Positions 9,067-19,603 of a DNA stretch of 25,064 nucleotides are shown here, piece after piece. The translations under genes and the position numbers were made by a program. The stretch spans positions 11,466 through 36,529 of the forward strand of contig BMAT01013431.1 in the NCBI GenBank assembly GCA_019649035.1, in the 5' to 3' direction. Each line of letters begins with the position of its first letter. The first letter of the stretch is position 1. The notes under the pieces were generated by a model. It saw only the letters and a list, made by a program, of their open reading frames with translations. It ran no database searches and was not told where the DNA came from. The stretch is from Elysia marginata. Its lineage: Eukaryota; Mollusca; Gastropoda; Plakobranchidae.

Positions 9067-10518
9067 GTGATATGCCAATGGTTGATTCAGTGGCGAAAAC
9101 CTCTAATTATGACCAGACATTCATTTTTGCAATCCTCTGTTCTGAAGAAAGTTTTGAGCAGATTTTCTTCTTTTAAGATTATTTTTTAGTCTGGAGATAA
9201 AAAAATTTTTGTTGTCATGGCTTTATAAAAAGCTACCACTGGTATTCAACTGTCACTTCATGGTACCTTTGGGTCAAAACAGGCCTTTTCAAAACAAATA
9301 TTGTCTATAAGGGATTAGAATTTTAAATAAATGGTTGGTATACCTGCTGTCTAATTTTTGTTTGTTGGTACGAAATTGTTTTTCTTCACTGAGCTTTCTT
9401 TCATGCCTCTATTTCATTGTGCTCTAAATTTTATCTTCTCATGCTGTAAGTGAAACTGATAAGCTGTCAGTCTATGGCTCAGCCAATTTTATAAACTTAT
9501 TGAAATTCTCTGTCATTGCATTCAGTACTGATTATTTGTTGTTGGTCCAGGGTGAATGAATCAATGTCATCATGCCTACCTTCAAAAGTGTTGCTGTTCC
9601 AATAAGAATTTTGTGGAAAGATGTTTAATTTCAAAACTTTTGTTGATTTATTAAATAGAGAAAAAGAATAAAATAGACCTTTGAATAATTCTTAAGAGAA
9701 AAAAGAATATCAGACTTCTGACTCATTCATCCAGGTCTTGAGACATACAATACAAAGGGCCACTGGCAATTTTAAGAAAACATTAAAAAAATCTCCAGAG
9801 TTTGAGAACTACTGTAAAATTGTTATTACAATAGGCATGCAAAATTTTATTCAAATTTTTCAAAGCATCTATTTTCTCGCTATAAAACTTTTATTTGGAG
9901 TGCAAATATAGATCTATTTAAACGTACACCTAAATCCTCAGGCAATTCATTCCATTAGACTTATTATCAATTTATTTTATTCAGTGTCTAATATTTTTTT
10001 CAAATAAGATTGTGAAATTCCTTGTTTTCATGGTTATTTTGATATATGCCTCAAATTGTGGATGCTTTATGTTCAGCATATCAAGGTTATTTGGTTTTGT
10101 TGGTTTAATTCAAGGAAAGACCATTCGAGTCATCCCAAAGCTTGTGTACTCTTATTCCTGATCTTAGATTTATATTTACATGGCTTTTTGTGTCTAATAT
10201 AAAATTGAACAATAGTACAAGCATTGATCAAGCAATGCTTGCTAAAAAAAAGTCATTGAGTATACTCGATACTGTAATTTGTATTCAGCTGTTCTTAATT
10301 GCTGGAAATCTAGTATATTCAGTTTATTTACAAACACTCTGCTAATTTGGGGTATCAAGTCTCTAAAGTCACAATAGTTTTTTGTAACATATACAGCAGG
10401 AGAGGAAAAAATAAGAAAAACAAAATGAAAAAGAAATGGCTACACAGAAAATAATTTTTTAAACAAGGATAATAATTTTACTTAGTTTGATAATGAGTTT
10501 TTATTTTCTCCCTTTCAG
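9067..10518 (+). other. Last JARID2 intron, no recognised content
   Basis: AT-rich, from GTGATA to the acceptor ctccctttcag. No exon, terminal inverted repeat or tandem array recognised. Confidence 0.6.
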
Positions 10519-10722
10519 AATGAGTTGGAAGCAATGCTCAAAAAAGCCAAGGATAGACTCAACTCAATGAGTTGTTTAGAGGGCAGCAGTAGCAATGGTA
10601 GTGGAAGCAGCATAATTAATGGTGCGTCATCTGTAAGCCTTTCTCTTTCTAACACCAGCATTGGCAACACCAGTGGCAGCAAAACAAGACACAATTCAAG
10701 GCAGTCATCATCTACCTCATAA
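10519..10722 (+). CDS. JARID2: JARID2 last exon: C-terminal helix and Ser-rich tail
   Basis: Acceptor ctccctttcag and stop TAA at 10720-10722; 67 residues, entered in phase 0. NELEAMLKKAKDRLNSM forms a short charged helix at the place of the DEEQIISLVNQICGKV helix in vertebrates. The remaining 45 residues are very rich in Ser, Asn, Gly and Thr (for example SSSNGSGSS and RQSSSTS before the stop). Vertebrate JARID2 also ends in a Ser-rich tail. The tail is probably disordered. No PLU-1 or PHD region follows, which supports JARID2 over KDM5. Confidence 0.86.
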   Translation, partial: NELEAMLKKAKDRLNSMSCLEGSSSNGSGSSIINGASSVSLSLSNTSIGNTSGSKTRHNSRQSSSTS

Positions 10723-11190
10723 AGTTATGTTTACCTCTGAAAGTGCAACAATTTTTTACAGAATATGTCTCATAATTTACTATGGACAGCTTTGGATCTT
10801 TAGATATTTTAAAGCTCAATTGTTGGTCTCCTGGGTCGATGTTTATTTCTACTACCTCTTTAAAAATGTTATTAGTATTGAAATGTTCATGTCATTCTTT
10901 TGATAATATTCTGAATATTGTCGTCACTTAAAGTGAATGTAAAAGAAATTATAGTTGTCCAATACTTAGCATTTTAAGAGAACTATATCTACAGCTCTAT
11001 TCTTTAGACTACATTTGGGCCATTAAAAAAAAAAAAAACCAAGAGAATTTTATGTTGGTAAGATTTTTCCACTCCAATTCCAAACTTCTGGCACAAACTT
11101 TCACCTCATTTGAGACTGGACTAAGGATAGAATTTGGAATTAAGTCTGTTTTCTTCAAAGACAAAATAAAAGTTTCCTTTTTTATAATAA
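10723..11190 (+). other. JARID2: Probable JARID2 3' untranslated region
   Basis: AT-rich sequence after the stop. A consensus poly(A) signal is at 11165-11170 and a weaker ATTAAA-type signal near 11022, just before an A run. The cleavage site is inferred. Confidence 0.45.
11165..11170 (+). terminator. Candidate polyadenylation signal of JARID2
   Basis: AATAAA, 443 bases after the stop codon and the first consensus hexamer in the 3' flank. Confidence 0.45.
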
Positions 11191-11221
11191 GCAAATGGTC
11201 AGATTAACACACATCATTGCC

Positions 11222-11329
11222 TTAACCCTAGAAGTGTCACATATTAATTTTTGCGTCATAATTTCCATTAGCATTAGTGCTAAAAAAAAAATTCCCGTTT
11301 TATAGGCCGACCGACACTTCGTGGGTTAA
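11222..11329. mobile_element. piggyBac-like MITE, 108 bp
   Basis: Begins and ends with TTAA (11222-11225 and 11326-11329). Just inside are inverted ends CCCTAGAAGTGTC (11226-11238) and GACACTTCGTGGG (11313-11325), matching at 11 of 13 positions. The TTAA target and the CCCTA-type terminus are piggyBac hallmarks. It is too short to encode anything. Confidence 0.72.
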
Positions 11330-11425
11330 TGGGCATCTTGATGACTTTTATTCTGCCTAGGTATTTATAGAGAATATTTTATTGTACCAGATTATGGAAA
11401 TTGTTTAGGAAAGGTTTGTGCGCTA

Positions 11426-11600
11426 CAGTGGAGTCTATGTCACCTCGGATTCTGATAATTCGAATCTATTTTAGAATCTCAACTGTTAGCTTTTTTTCTG
11501 TCAAGTATCCTTGACACATGACAGTCCTGCCAACGTTATGTTTTGCACGGAATTTATTTCGCTAATGCGGGAAAAAATGCAGGTTTACAGGCAACCACTG
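11426..11600. mobile_element. CAGTGG-ended (pogo/Tigger-like) MITE, diverged
   Basis: CAGTGG at 11426 and CCACTG at 11595-11600, each flanked by TA (11424-11425, 11601-11602), as expected for a Tc1/mariner-superfamily insertion. Beyond the first six bases the ends have diverged, so the pairing is tentative. Confidence 0.4.
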
Positions 11601-11602
11601 TA

Positions 11603-12089
11603 AAATCTTGGCGTGTTGATAAGTCTAGGTCAAGGTTACTAAGAATGTATAATTTTGTACCCGAAAATGCGATCCCTGCATTGAAAGGGTCCGATACAAT
11701 GCTAAATCGCGTAGGCCTACTTGCGTTATGAATTTATCGATAGTTACATACATGTATGTGTAACACCATCCGGTCAAGTAATACTGAAGGGCGTTGTGGA
11801 GGCCAATGGCACTAGCAGCCAGTGAATGTAACCCAGTTTCGATTTTCTTTTTATCAATTGTGTACTGTACATTTTTCTGAGTAGCCATATCACAGCTTGG
11901 TACAATATTGAAGTTAAACACATTACATCAGGTCACAATGCTTCATGTTCCTGTGATCTAAGACCCAACTCTTTACTTTTGATGCTTGTGGTTAGTGCAT
12001 AGGGATGTGCATGCTGCAAACAATAGAAGCCACCAATCTGCATCTTAGTTCTAGCAATTATCTAGAGTTAGAAGATTGAATGTAACCAA
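11603..12089. other. Intergenic stretch, nothing recognised
   Basis: Contains only short palindromes, for example at 11743-11764. No gene or mobile element supported. Confidence 0.4.
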
Positions 12090-12251
12090 NNNNNNNNNNN
12101 NNNNNNNNNNNNNNNNNNNNNNNNNNNNNNNNNNNNNNNNNNNNNNNNNNNNNNNNNNNNNNNNNNNNNNNNNNNNNNNNNNNNNNNNNNNNNNNNNNNN
12201 NNNNNNNNNNNNNNNNNNNNNNNNNNNNNNNNNNNNNNNNNNNNNNNNNNN
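12090..12251. other. Assembly gap (162 N)
   Basis: Run of N. Open frames drawn across it are meaningless. Confidence 0.99.
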
Positions 12252-13626
12252 AGGTTTCGGTATTACTGTGGACTGAAAAATTACTTGGCGTAAACCCTAA
12301 TATTACTGTGAAGCAAAATATAGTTCGAAGCTCCGATATTTCAAACTGAATTAGCTGTTCCAAGCACTTTGAACTAAACGTCTGCACTTTATTTGTTGTT
12401 ATCGTTTTGTTTGAGAAAAAGTGCATCAAAGATGACAAATGCTGTAAAATCATTCTTACAGCCTAAAGAGAAAGATAAATGACACTGCTAGCTTTTTTGC
12501 GGTCAGTAATAGTAAGAGTTAGCAATTGTGTGAAAACAAGTTGAAAAAAAATTCACGCATACTGCGTGAGGAAATTCCAGCAATAAGGCTTAAAAGTATT
12601 ATAGTCATAATGCATGAATTAGTAAATTAAGAAGATCCAACTCTTAGTGTCAAATTTGTAGTTTTTTTGATAATTTTTTTTTTCACAGTATATTTTATCA
12701 TGTTCAGTACTATGCAAAAAAATGAAGCAGCTTGTTGTTATCATTCTGAGGAATTAAAAGACCATGATTGTTGTTTATACACTTATGACTTATGGCTGAC
12801 AAACAGTTCTTTTGTATTTTGAAACTCATGAATCCAAAGGTTTTGCTAAAGGCTAAAGTTGTCTAAAGCTGTGTTAAAGTGCTGGTGGTATTTATATGCT
12901 CAAGAGTTTCATCAAGCTTTGGTGAGTTTTTAATTTGGAAGGATAGGCCTTGCATTTGATGCTTCTGATCACTCTGCTTACAGTTAAGTATAACATAACT
13001 CATTACAAAGAACACATTTAGCATGTTTGATATGACATTACTGAGGCTCAGTAAATGATAAGCATTTAAGTGCACACAGGTGGAAATCAAAAGTGCATGT
13101 CATGAGACTTGTTTTAAGACCTGTTTTGAATTGGACCAGTCATCATATTTTTACTTATGTATCTCGCTGTGTATGATATTGTATCACATGCTTTGTGTCT
13201 ATTTAGCTTGTTAATTTACTTACTTAATTGATGGGTTCTTCTTTTTCTTTTGCTTATGCACATAACTTGACAAGCACCCTAAGAAACATACAAAAAGGAT
13301 GTGGAACAAGATGTGACTGATAAGTCAAAACTCTTGGAATGAGAACCAAAATTGACTAACTAGGCCATACAGTTGCCCATCAATCAAAATTTTAACAGTC
13401 AGGGTTCATTTTGTGCAATCTTATTGGTTAAAAATAAAGGGACTCCCCCTCTTTTAATTATCAAGATTGTTATCAGCATTAAAATGCAGGTAGAGGAGAG
13501 CATAGCTGTGCAGGGTTTCAGGGATGTATTCTTCAGTCGACACATCAATCTTAGAAATTCAACACGAAATCTTTCTAATAACTTTAATTTTTTTCTTCAC
13601 AAATAATGATCTTGGATGTAGAAAAT
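12252..13626. other. Intergenic stretch, no gene recognised
   Basis: AT-rich, many short frames of 60-80 codons on both strands with no recognisable domain or splice pattern. Confidence 0.5.
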
Positions 13627-13662
13627 CCTTGGTTATAATGAAGTTATAACCAAGGTCCACTG
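13627..13662. mobile_element. Right end of a CAGTGG-type MITE with terminal hairpin
   Basis: CCTTGGTTATAA (13627-13638) and TTATAACCAAGG (13644-13655) form a perfect 12-bp stem with a five-base loop. The stem is followed by TCCACTG and TA (13663-13664), the outer end shared with the other CAGTGG elements. The left end was not located with confidence. Confidence 0.5.
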
Positions 13663-14246
13663 TACATGGATTATGTGATAAAGAAATGGTGGCAGTTAGG
13701 TAGCTTTTTGTAGCAGCAGTAGTGTGAAAGGATGACTCATGTTTTAAGATTGAGTTACATCCAATAATTTATAGGGTGACCTGTTTTTCATGTAGCTAAA
13801 CATTTAACAGAGGGTTAACCTTTTTTTTCAACCATATAGAGCTTAGTTAAGATTCACTTATCCAGGTGAATTTTTTTTTTATAAAACAAAGAGAAATGGT
13901 TCTCAGTTTAAAGGATCCACATCATCATCATCGATTTTAACTTGTTAGTTTCAAATTTTCGATTTGCTTAGAGTTGGTACAAAAGGCACGCTTTAGGAAA
14001 GCAACATATCAGGTGTTATTACTATTAGCTTTCCATTCTCTCCATGTGTTGCAGCTTGTTTGGACTTTATCCTTACTGCTGTGATTTTCAGACAAGGTTA
14101 AAGCTAATAAAATGCTTTCTTTACCATCTCTTTTGAAGTTATGAATTATTCTCTCTGGTAATTAAAAAATGGTGCTTGTATCGTAGCCTTAATAAGCAAG
14201 ATTGCTTGTTGTAAATGTTATTCTCTGACAATCAGAGCAAATTTTT

Positions 14247-14479
14247 TTAACCCTATTTGCCCTAAGATTAGAAATCCTGCTCAGTTCTTACTATATTCCT
14301 ATTCTTCTCTCGAAATGTCAGGGAGTCACCTTGCGCACAGTCCCAGCAGTAAAGTTTTCTTATGATACCTTGACTACGGGGATGTTTACAGTGATGTCTT
14401 GGTAGCAACAGACCATATTAGGGTAAAGAAGGACTGGGTTTTCGGTGGCATTGGGTCGCAGTAGGGTAATTAGGGTTGA
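14247..14479. mobile_element. Possible second piggyBac-like MITE
   Basis: TTAACCCTATTTGCCCTA at 14247 faces TAGGGTAATTAGGGTTGA ending at 14479. As inverted ends they read AACCCTATTTGCCCTA against AACCCTAATTACCCTA. The right target site is TTGA instead of TTAA, so the element is decayed or the match is partly chance. Confidence 0.4.
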
Positions 14480-14689
14480 TGTGCAAGAAATTTATTTCTA
14501 TTATCTTGTTGTTTTGTTCAAGCTTTAGTTACTTTCATCACAAGATCCTTAAGACACTACAAGATGTGTGTCATTGTTTTACATCTTGGTGGACATTTCC
14601 ATCTGATTTTTATTTTAACATGCCATTTTCATACTAAAAATGAAAACTGTCTGTTATTTTAAACTACAAAAAGTGCAATCTTTTGTTTA

Positions 14690-15015
14690 TCAAGATTTGT
14701 CTAGTGGCCATTTCCAATGATTCAGATAAGTTTTGCTTTAAATAAAACTAGCTCGAACTTAACTTGTTACTTTTTCTCACTGTTCAAAATAAAAAAAAAA
14801 TAAATATCTGATGTAACTGTAGATGATGGTGATTATTTTTAGATGCAAAAAATGACAGCTTCATCTTCATTTGTCTTTTGGCCATTTCCAATGGTTCTGA
14901 TAATTTTTGCTTAAAAAAGAAATAAATAAAATTCAATTTGTTGCTTTTTCTCAATATTCAAAATAATCTAAACAATCTGATGCTACTCTGAAGATGATAC
15001 CATTGAAAAGTGCTT
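14690..15015. repeat. Diverged tandem duplication, period about 174 bp
   Basis: GGCCATTTCCAATG occurs at 14706 and again at 14880. The similarity runs through TTTGCTT, CTTTTTCTCA-TTCAAAATAA and ATCTGATG blocks in the same order. Small indels show it is old. The outer limits are approximate. Confidence 0.75.
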
Positions 15016-15474
15016 ATCTTATTATTGACTGGAAGTTTATTTAAAATAGATACAGGGTATGTAATCTTGACTCTTGAATTTAACTGTCAGTCTTTGTCTG
15101 TGTCTTGATTCATGAATCTTTTTACAGATTGTTTTAAATAATTGATCTATTGAAGACCTTCAATGGTAATAAGAACCAATCACTTTTTTTCAAAAAGCTG
15201 TTTTGACTTGTTTATTTATTTGTATCACTTTGTCTTCTAAAAGAACAAGGCTTTTACTGATCATGTACAGTAGTATTCTGTTAAAAGCACGGCATTCGGG
15301 AGGCTCAAATAGCATGCGTTTAGGAGATGCGTGCATTTATAAAAAGTAGTACAAATTACTATATCTAGTTACTTCCCTTTAAATAAAAACGAGAGAATAT
15401 GCCTAAAAACCAAATTGTTTTCCTGGACCACACAAATTGACAAGGTATAGACAAGACTATCAGGGATACATGTA

Positions 15475-15573
15475 CAGTGGAATCCATTTAAAGTGAACAC
15501 CTTTAAGAGAAACTTTTGCTTAAAGTCAACACATTTTCTGTCCCAAGGTGTTGACTTTATCAGGATTCCATTG
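15475..15573. mobile_element. CAGTGG-type (pogo-like) MITE, 99 bp
   Basis: CAGTGGAATCC at the left faces GGATTCCATTG at the right, 10 of 11 positions inverted, with TA on both sides. Internal blocks CTTAAAGTCAACAC and GGTGTTGACTTTATC are themselves inverted. The right 55 bp are nearly the same as 21494-21549, marking a common subfamily. Confidence 0.75.
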
Positions 15574-15607
15574 TACATATATAACCTAGTGATCTAGATC
15601 TATCTAC

Positions 15608-15690
15608 TGGTTTGGCTTAGCAGTTAGGCTATTGCACTGCAACCATCCAACTAGTTGTTGACCAAAGAGGGAGACCAATGGGGAGGGAGT
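15608..15690 (+). mobile_element. Possible tRNA-derived SINE head, fragment
   Basis: TGGCTTAGCAGTTAGG (15613-15628) fits the A box of a pol III promoter. The expected B box about 35-40 bases on is only weakly present (around 15653). No cloverleaf can be drawn, so this is not a functional tRNA. Weak call. Confidence 0.35.
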
Positions 15691-15844
15691 TTACCTGTCA
15701 GTGCGGTATGGGCTAAGTGAACGTTGCATCATGATCATTTCGCTTGCTCTAAGGTCTACACAAACTATCCCCACTCAATATGCCTTTGTCCACCTTTTAC
15801 CCTCCATGCCTGCCTCTTTACGACCCTGCCCCCTTCACCTCACC

Positions 15845-16090
15845 TCAGTTCCTCGACCTATGGGGTTGTCGGGTGGATCTGAGGGCAGAAGAAGCAGTTT
15901 TCTGTCGCCATGCATCTCTGTCTGAGGCTGACCTGACCAGTTCGTACATTGCCATTCCGGTCCATTCCTTGATATTATCACACCAAGCCTTCTTTTGTCG
16001 TCCTCGTCTGGGCTTGCCTTCCACTGTGCCCTGGAGAATTGTCTTGGAAAGGCTGTCGTGTCTGGTGACCCTGCCCCCAAGTCTTCGCAA
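15845..16090 (-). mobile_element. LINE 3' end, C-terminal segment of ORF2, reverse strand
   Basis: The reverse strand carries an open frame ending at 15845 that reads RVTRHDSLSKTILQGTVEG, then RRGRQKKAWCDNIKEWTG, MYELVRSASDRDAWR and a short basic tail ending HRSRN. This is the standard C-terminus of many animal LINE reverse transcriptases (H/R-DSL-KTILQGT-EG, RRGRQ--W-DNI-EWT). The frame continues upstream to 16198, but that part does not look conserved, so the retained piece probably starts near 16090. It is a 5'-truncated insertion. The open frame suggests it is younger than the LINE piece at 3.3-4.3 kb. Confidence 0.78.
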
Positions 16091-16365
16091 AACAAAACAT
16101 GTAAATGTAGCATTGTATTGATGACAACAAAGGAAGGTAAGAATCTCTCTTGAGTGATTCTCATTTTTTACATGCGTCTCTGTGGTTGCCTGATCCACTT
16201 ATTTTTTTACCTATTTCATAAATCATAGCGTGCGTTTAGACGATGTTGCGTGTGTTTAGGGTATACCGATCGTATAGAAAAAAATCGGTCATGGCGATTT
16301 GGCGTAAGTTAAAACGTAGCGTGCATTTATCTTACGAGAGTTTGACCAGATACTACTGTAGTATA

Positions 16366-16470
16366 CAGTGGAATCATCTTAAGATAAACCCATCTGGGCC
16401 CGAATAAAAAGGAAAGGACCAAAAATTTAGTGTATCTTAACCGAAAGTTTATCTTAAGCAGACTCCAATG
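16366..16470. mobile_element. CAGTGG-type (pogo-like) MITE, 105 bp
   Basis: CAGTGGAATCATCTTAAGAT at the left; the right end ending CTCCAATG reads inward as CATTGGAGTC-GCTTAAGATAAAC, giving imperfect inverted ends of about 27 bp. TA flanks at 16364-16365 and 16471-16472. It sits only six bases from the end of the CAGTAGTAT element. Confidence 0.7.
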
Positions 16471-16472
16471 TA

Positions 16473-18360
16473 CTGCAACACACCAGTCGTAAAAAGAATG
16501 AGGATGCACTTAAGTTGAATGTTTGTATTTTTCTTTGACAGTCAAGTCCACATATTTTGAATCCCAGAGGAACTTAACTTTTAACTGTCCAAAATCAAAT
16601 GATCAGAACATGCAGTATATACAAAAGAAGGATAAACTGGTATTCTGAATATAGTTTGGATTATACAAACATGTTAAAATTATACGGGTTGAATTATTTG
16701 GACTTAACTGCATTTGATGAACATTAAAATTTTCTTGTAAATTGGACCATTATGACTTTACAATTCTCATTAAGGGCAAGTGCGGCATTCCTCTGAATTG
16801 GGGTATAGAGGGTATAGGGGTCCTATGGCCGTTTTTCAGATTTGTTGAAACAATGGCACCATTTTTTTGTTTGTTTCTAAGACACCTATAAGAATTTTTT
16901 TTAAATAAGGACTACATCAAAATGCTATAAAAATATGTTATTTAATTAGGAAATATAATGGCTTCAGCGCATATTATAAGCTACCGCCCCTATTATAAAC
17001 CCCAGCCTGCAGTGTACTTTAGAAACAGTCCACTTTCCAAGCATAAGTGAGCAATGTCAACACAAACGCCAAAGAGGAAACTGACAGCCAATAGACAGAA
17101 CGCTGCTTGCTGAACTGCAAGCATGCATGAGACATGGAAGGGTAGACATACACAGCCGCATTGCCTTAAAACCTCAGGATTCTTTTTCTCCTTTCTATTT
17201 GACTTCCTTTTGTGTTTTTCTCAAAATGTGTTGTTTTTTTTTACATTTATTTTGTATATCTCCAAAAGTTGTAGAGCAATTGACTTCAAAATTTGCCTAT
17301 GATTTGCCAGTGCACCGTTCTTAATTTTGTCTGAAGAATAATAAAATATTTTTGTTTGTTTTTGTTTTACAAAAGTTTTTTTGAAAAAAATGTACTTTAT
17401 GGCACTTTTATCTTTTATGCAAACGAAAGCAAAAAATTTATTACAAAGTCTGAAAAAGCAGCTAAGAAAAAATGCTTCTAGCAAAATTTCCTATTTAACT
17501 GTAATATACGATTGCTTTTTACAGAATGAAAATCCATTTGTTAGATTTTTACTTAGAGGGCCTAAAGTTTTCTATTTTTATCCAATATAGCAGCTACAAC
17601 AATAGGTTTCGATGGCAATCAAACATTGGGGATAATAAAGTAAACGTTTTTCTTTGATTTTTGTCCCATTATTTTGAAACACAAAAATTAGATCTTCTTA
17701 CAAAAAAAGAAAAAAAATGCCTCTGGCTGTTGCACTGGCCCTCAACCATATGCAACAGGCACTTAATTCATACTAATACATCAGGTCTCAAAATTTGTCA
17801 ATTTACTAAAAAAAAAAATAGAAAATCCCTCTACCTTTCAATCACTTTTAATCTAAGTAACTGTATATAGATACAGGAAAAAAAAAGGAAGTCTATTTTT
17901 TTTCTGCTTCTTTAAAACATTTACAAAGCGTCTGACTTTCATGAACAACAATCTTGCTACATGTATTTATATTATTAAGTGAAAAAGCTTTGCAAAGCTT
18001 TCCTCTTTTTTCCTCTACCACCAGGCTTGTGCCTAGAAGTTCAAGTACGATGTATGTACTTAGAATGTATGAGTTGAAAACATTTTAACAATAACACCAA
18101 GTAAAAATCAAACAATTAAAAATTTCTTTTATTTTGATAGCAGTAAACAGAAACACTGGAAAGCAATGGTAAAAGTGATTAAAACTTGATACGTCTGAAA
18201 ATAAACTGAAAGCATATCTTTAGGGAGTACATTCATTGCATGAAAAAAGTTTGGATGAGGGGATAAACAAATTCATAAATAAAAATCCAATGTTATCATA
18301 ATGCACAAAATTCGACTAGAATTTTTTATGAGTAATAGCACATTTATCACAACCCACTAA
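16473..18360. other. Intergenic stretch, no gene recognised
   Basis: AT-rich with A/T homopolymer runs. The open frames here (60-87 codons) are Lys/Phe-rich readings without recognised domains or splice context. Confidence 0.5.
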
Positions 18361-18445
18361 ATATCTGCCCAGGACAAACGAAATGCAGTATCTGCAGTGT
18401 AAACCATATGAGAGATACTGCATCTCGTTAGTCCCGGGCAGATAT
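18361..18445. repeat. 33-bp near-perfect hairpin with 19-base loop
   Basis: Arms 18361-18393 and 18413-18445 match at 30 of 33 positions. Two of the three mismatches become G:U pairs if the - strand is transcribed. The arms contain ATATCTGCCC and TGCAGTATCT. It could be a foldback transposon or a small-RNA hairpin. Confidence 0.8.
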
Positions 18446-18450
18446 CTCTT

Positions 18451-18680
18451 GCAACCATAGTAAATGAGTCAGTCAGAAATTCTAATGTAAATTTGAGAAA
18501 ACACTCTTTGAAATTCTAATTATTTTTAAACTAAGTCAACCAAATGTAAAATGTTTCATTGAAATTTTGACAAATTCACATTTTTTTGTTAGATTTAGAA
18601 GTGCAGAAAATGCATTGTTCAAAAGAGCAATGCCTTGGAATGTAAAAAATTGTGTCATCTAACTCATTCACTATGGTTGC
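18451..18680. repeat. 22-bp inverted repeat pair, possible MITE of about 230 bp
   Basis: GCAACCATAGTAAATGAGTC at 18451 and its near complement ending CTATGGTTGC at 18680; 20 of 22 positions pair, with a spacer of 186 bases. It starts five bases after the hairpin at 18361-18445. No obvious TA or TTAA duplication at the borders. Confidence 0.6.
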
Positions 18681-19603
18681 GACACAGATAGTTTAGCACA
18701 AACATGTGGCAAATTTTTCTTTGTAAATATAAGAGATACTTATGAATGACACAGCAAATAGAGAGAATAATCTTGGAGATATGGTATACAGGTCATATGT
18801 CTGCAATACATGTACAGAGAATAACTTTTTACCGTTAATCAAAAGGTTTATCATATATGCCATTTGTTGGTCAAATGTCAAATGTCTAAAAAAAAATCAC
18901 AAAATCAAACAAAATAGGCTTGGATATATATGCTTCATGAAATTCTTTTGTGTACTTCAGATCAGCTTAATAAAGCTTTTTCATTTGCTTGGTTTTAAAA
19001 TTTCTTTTTAAGCATCAGAAATTCAATTTGCATTATCCAGTGACAATAGAGACATAGTATTCAAAGTTTCTTAGGATGCAGCCTCCTGCCACAATTTACG
19101 AATTTTTACTTTTACTTAGAAGTTAGATACACCATCATATGACCAAAATTTTTTTCTTTTTTTTTCTTTTTAGTGGCTGGCTAATTTTTTATGATCAATA
19201 ATTTATAAATTTTGTCCGTTGCAAAACAGTTGGAGCTTAACATTAGCAAAAAGAGAAAACCAGAAGAAAAAAATTGTATAACTATAAATAGTATAAGTGT
19301 CAAACATAATGAAAGATGAGTTCAGAGATTCTTGAAAAAAAAAGAAAATGAGATCCACAATTGTACATTAGGGTAAGTTCTTTTGTAAAATAAAGATTGA
19401 AAGTCGTGTAAAATGTACCTAAATACAAAAAAAATAAAAAGTATCGTTGGTGTGTTAGTATTACACAGTTAACTTCTTTAATTTGCAATCCACGCAGCAG
19501 TGATAAAATCCAGTTTAATAATAAATTTTAAACATTAAAATTGGGTTGTCAAAAATAAACATGGATACAGTGAACCTTAAGTGGACAAAACAAATAAACA
19601 ATA
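18681..19603. other. Intergenic stretch, nothing recognised
   Basis: AT-rich. A lone TACAGTGAACC motif at 19566 may be another MITE end, but no partner was found. Confidence 0.45.

Larger units (their letters stand above)
118..10722 (+). other. JARID2: JARID2 gene, 3' part (six coding exons)
   Basis: Gene span from the first exon in the window to the stop codon. JARID2 is a nuclear, DNA-binding JmjC-family protein that recruits and stimulates Polycomb repressive complex 2 and is thought to lack demethylase activity (family knowledge). Six exons join in a single frame: phase 0 between exons 1/2, 2/3, 4/5 and 5/6, and a split Ile codon (AT|A) between 3 and 4. Introns are about 1475, 720, 3137, 2920 and 1452 bp. 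The order JmjC end, helical linker, Cys-rich finger, Ser-rich tail and stop is that of JARID2. KDM5 proteins continue into PLU-1 and more PHD regions after the finger, so KDM5 is unlikely. The N-terminal part, ARID domain and start of JmjC lie outside the window. Identity rests on recalled family sequence, not on a search. Confidence 0.88.
15268..16358. mobile_element. Nested inverted-repeat element with CAGTAGTAT ends
   Basis: CAGTAGTATTCTG at 15268 and CCAGATACTACTG ending at 16358 are near-complementary termini, each flanked by TA (15266-15267 and 16359-16360). Both subterminal regions carry GCGTGC[AG]TTTA-type motifs (15310-15341, 16226-16260 and 16319-16331). The interior holds another MITE and a reverse-strand LINE tail, so the original element was probably a short MITE of about 200 bp later opened by insertions. 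This reading is inference from the ends and the shared motifs. Confidence 0.5.

Noticed and set aside
2605..10722. Direct join of the exon at 2605-2729 to the last exon at 10519
   Set aside because: The phases do not fit (two bases left over, then phase 0), and a stop appears within about 17 codons. The exons at 5867 and 8959 resolve this.
118..10722. KDM5 (active demethylase) identity
   Set aside because: The third iron ligand is Thr, the CGYNVSESVHFA motif is JARID2-like, and the protein ends in a Ser-rich tail after the finger.
11743..11764. Near-palindrome around GTTACATACATG
   Set aside because: Short AT-rich palindromes of this size are expected by chance, and it has wobble and mismatched pairs.
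12058..12453. Frames spanning the N run
   Set aside because: They cross an assembly gap and carry no real sequence.
15608..15690. Functional tRNA gene
   Set aside because: Only an A-box-like motif is present. No B box of good quality, anticodon arm or cloverleaf.
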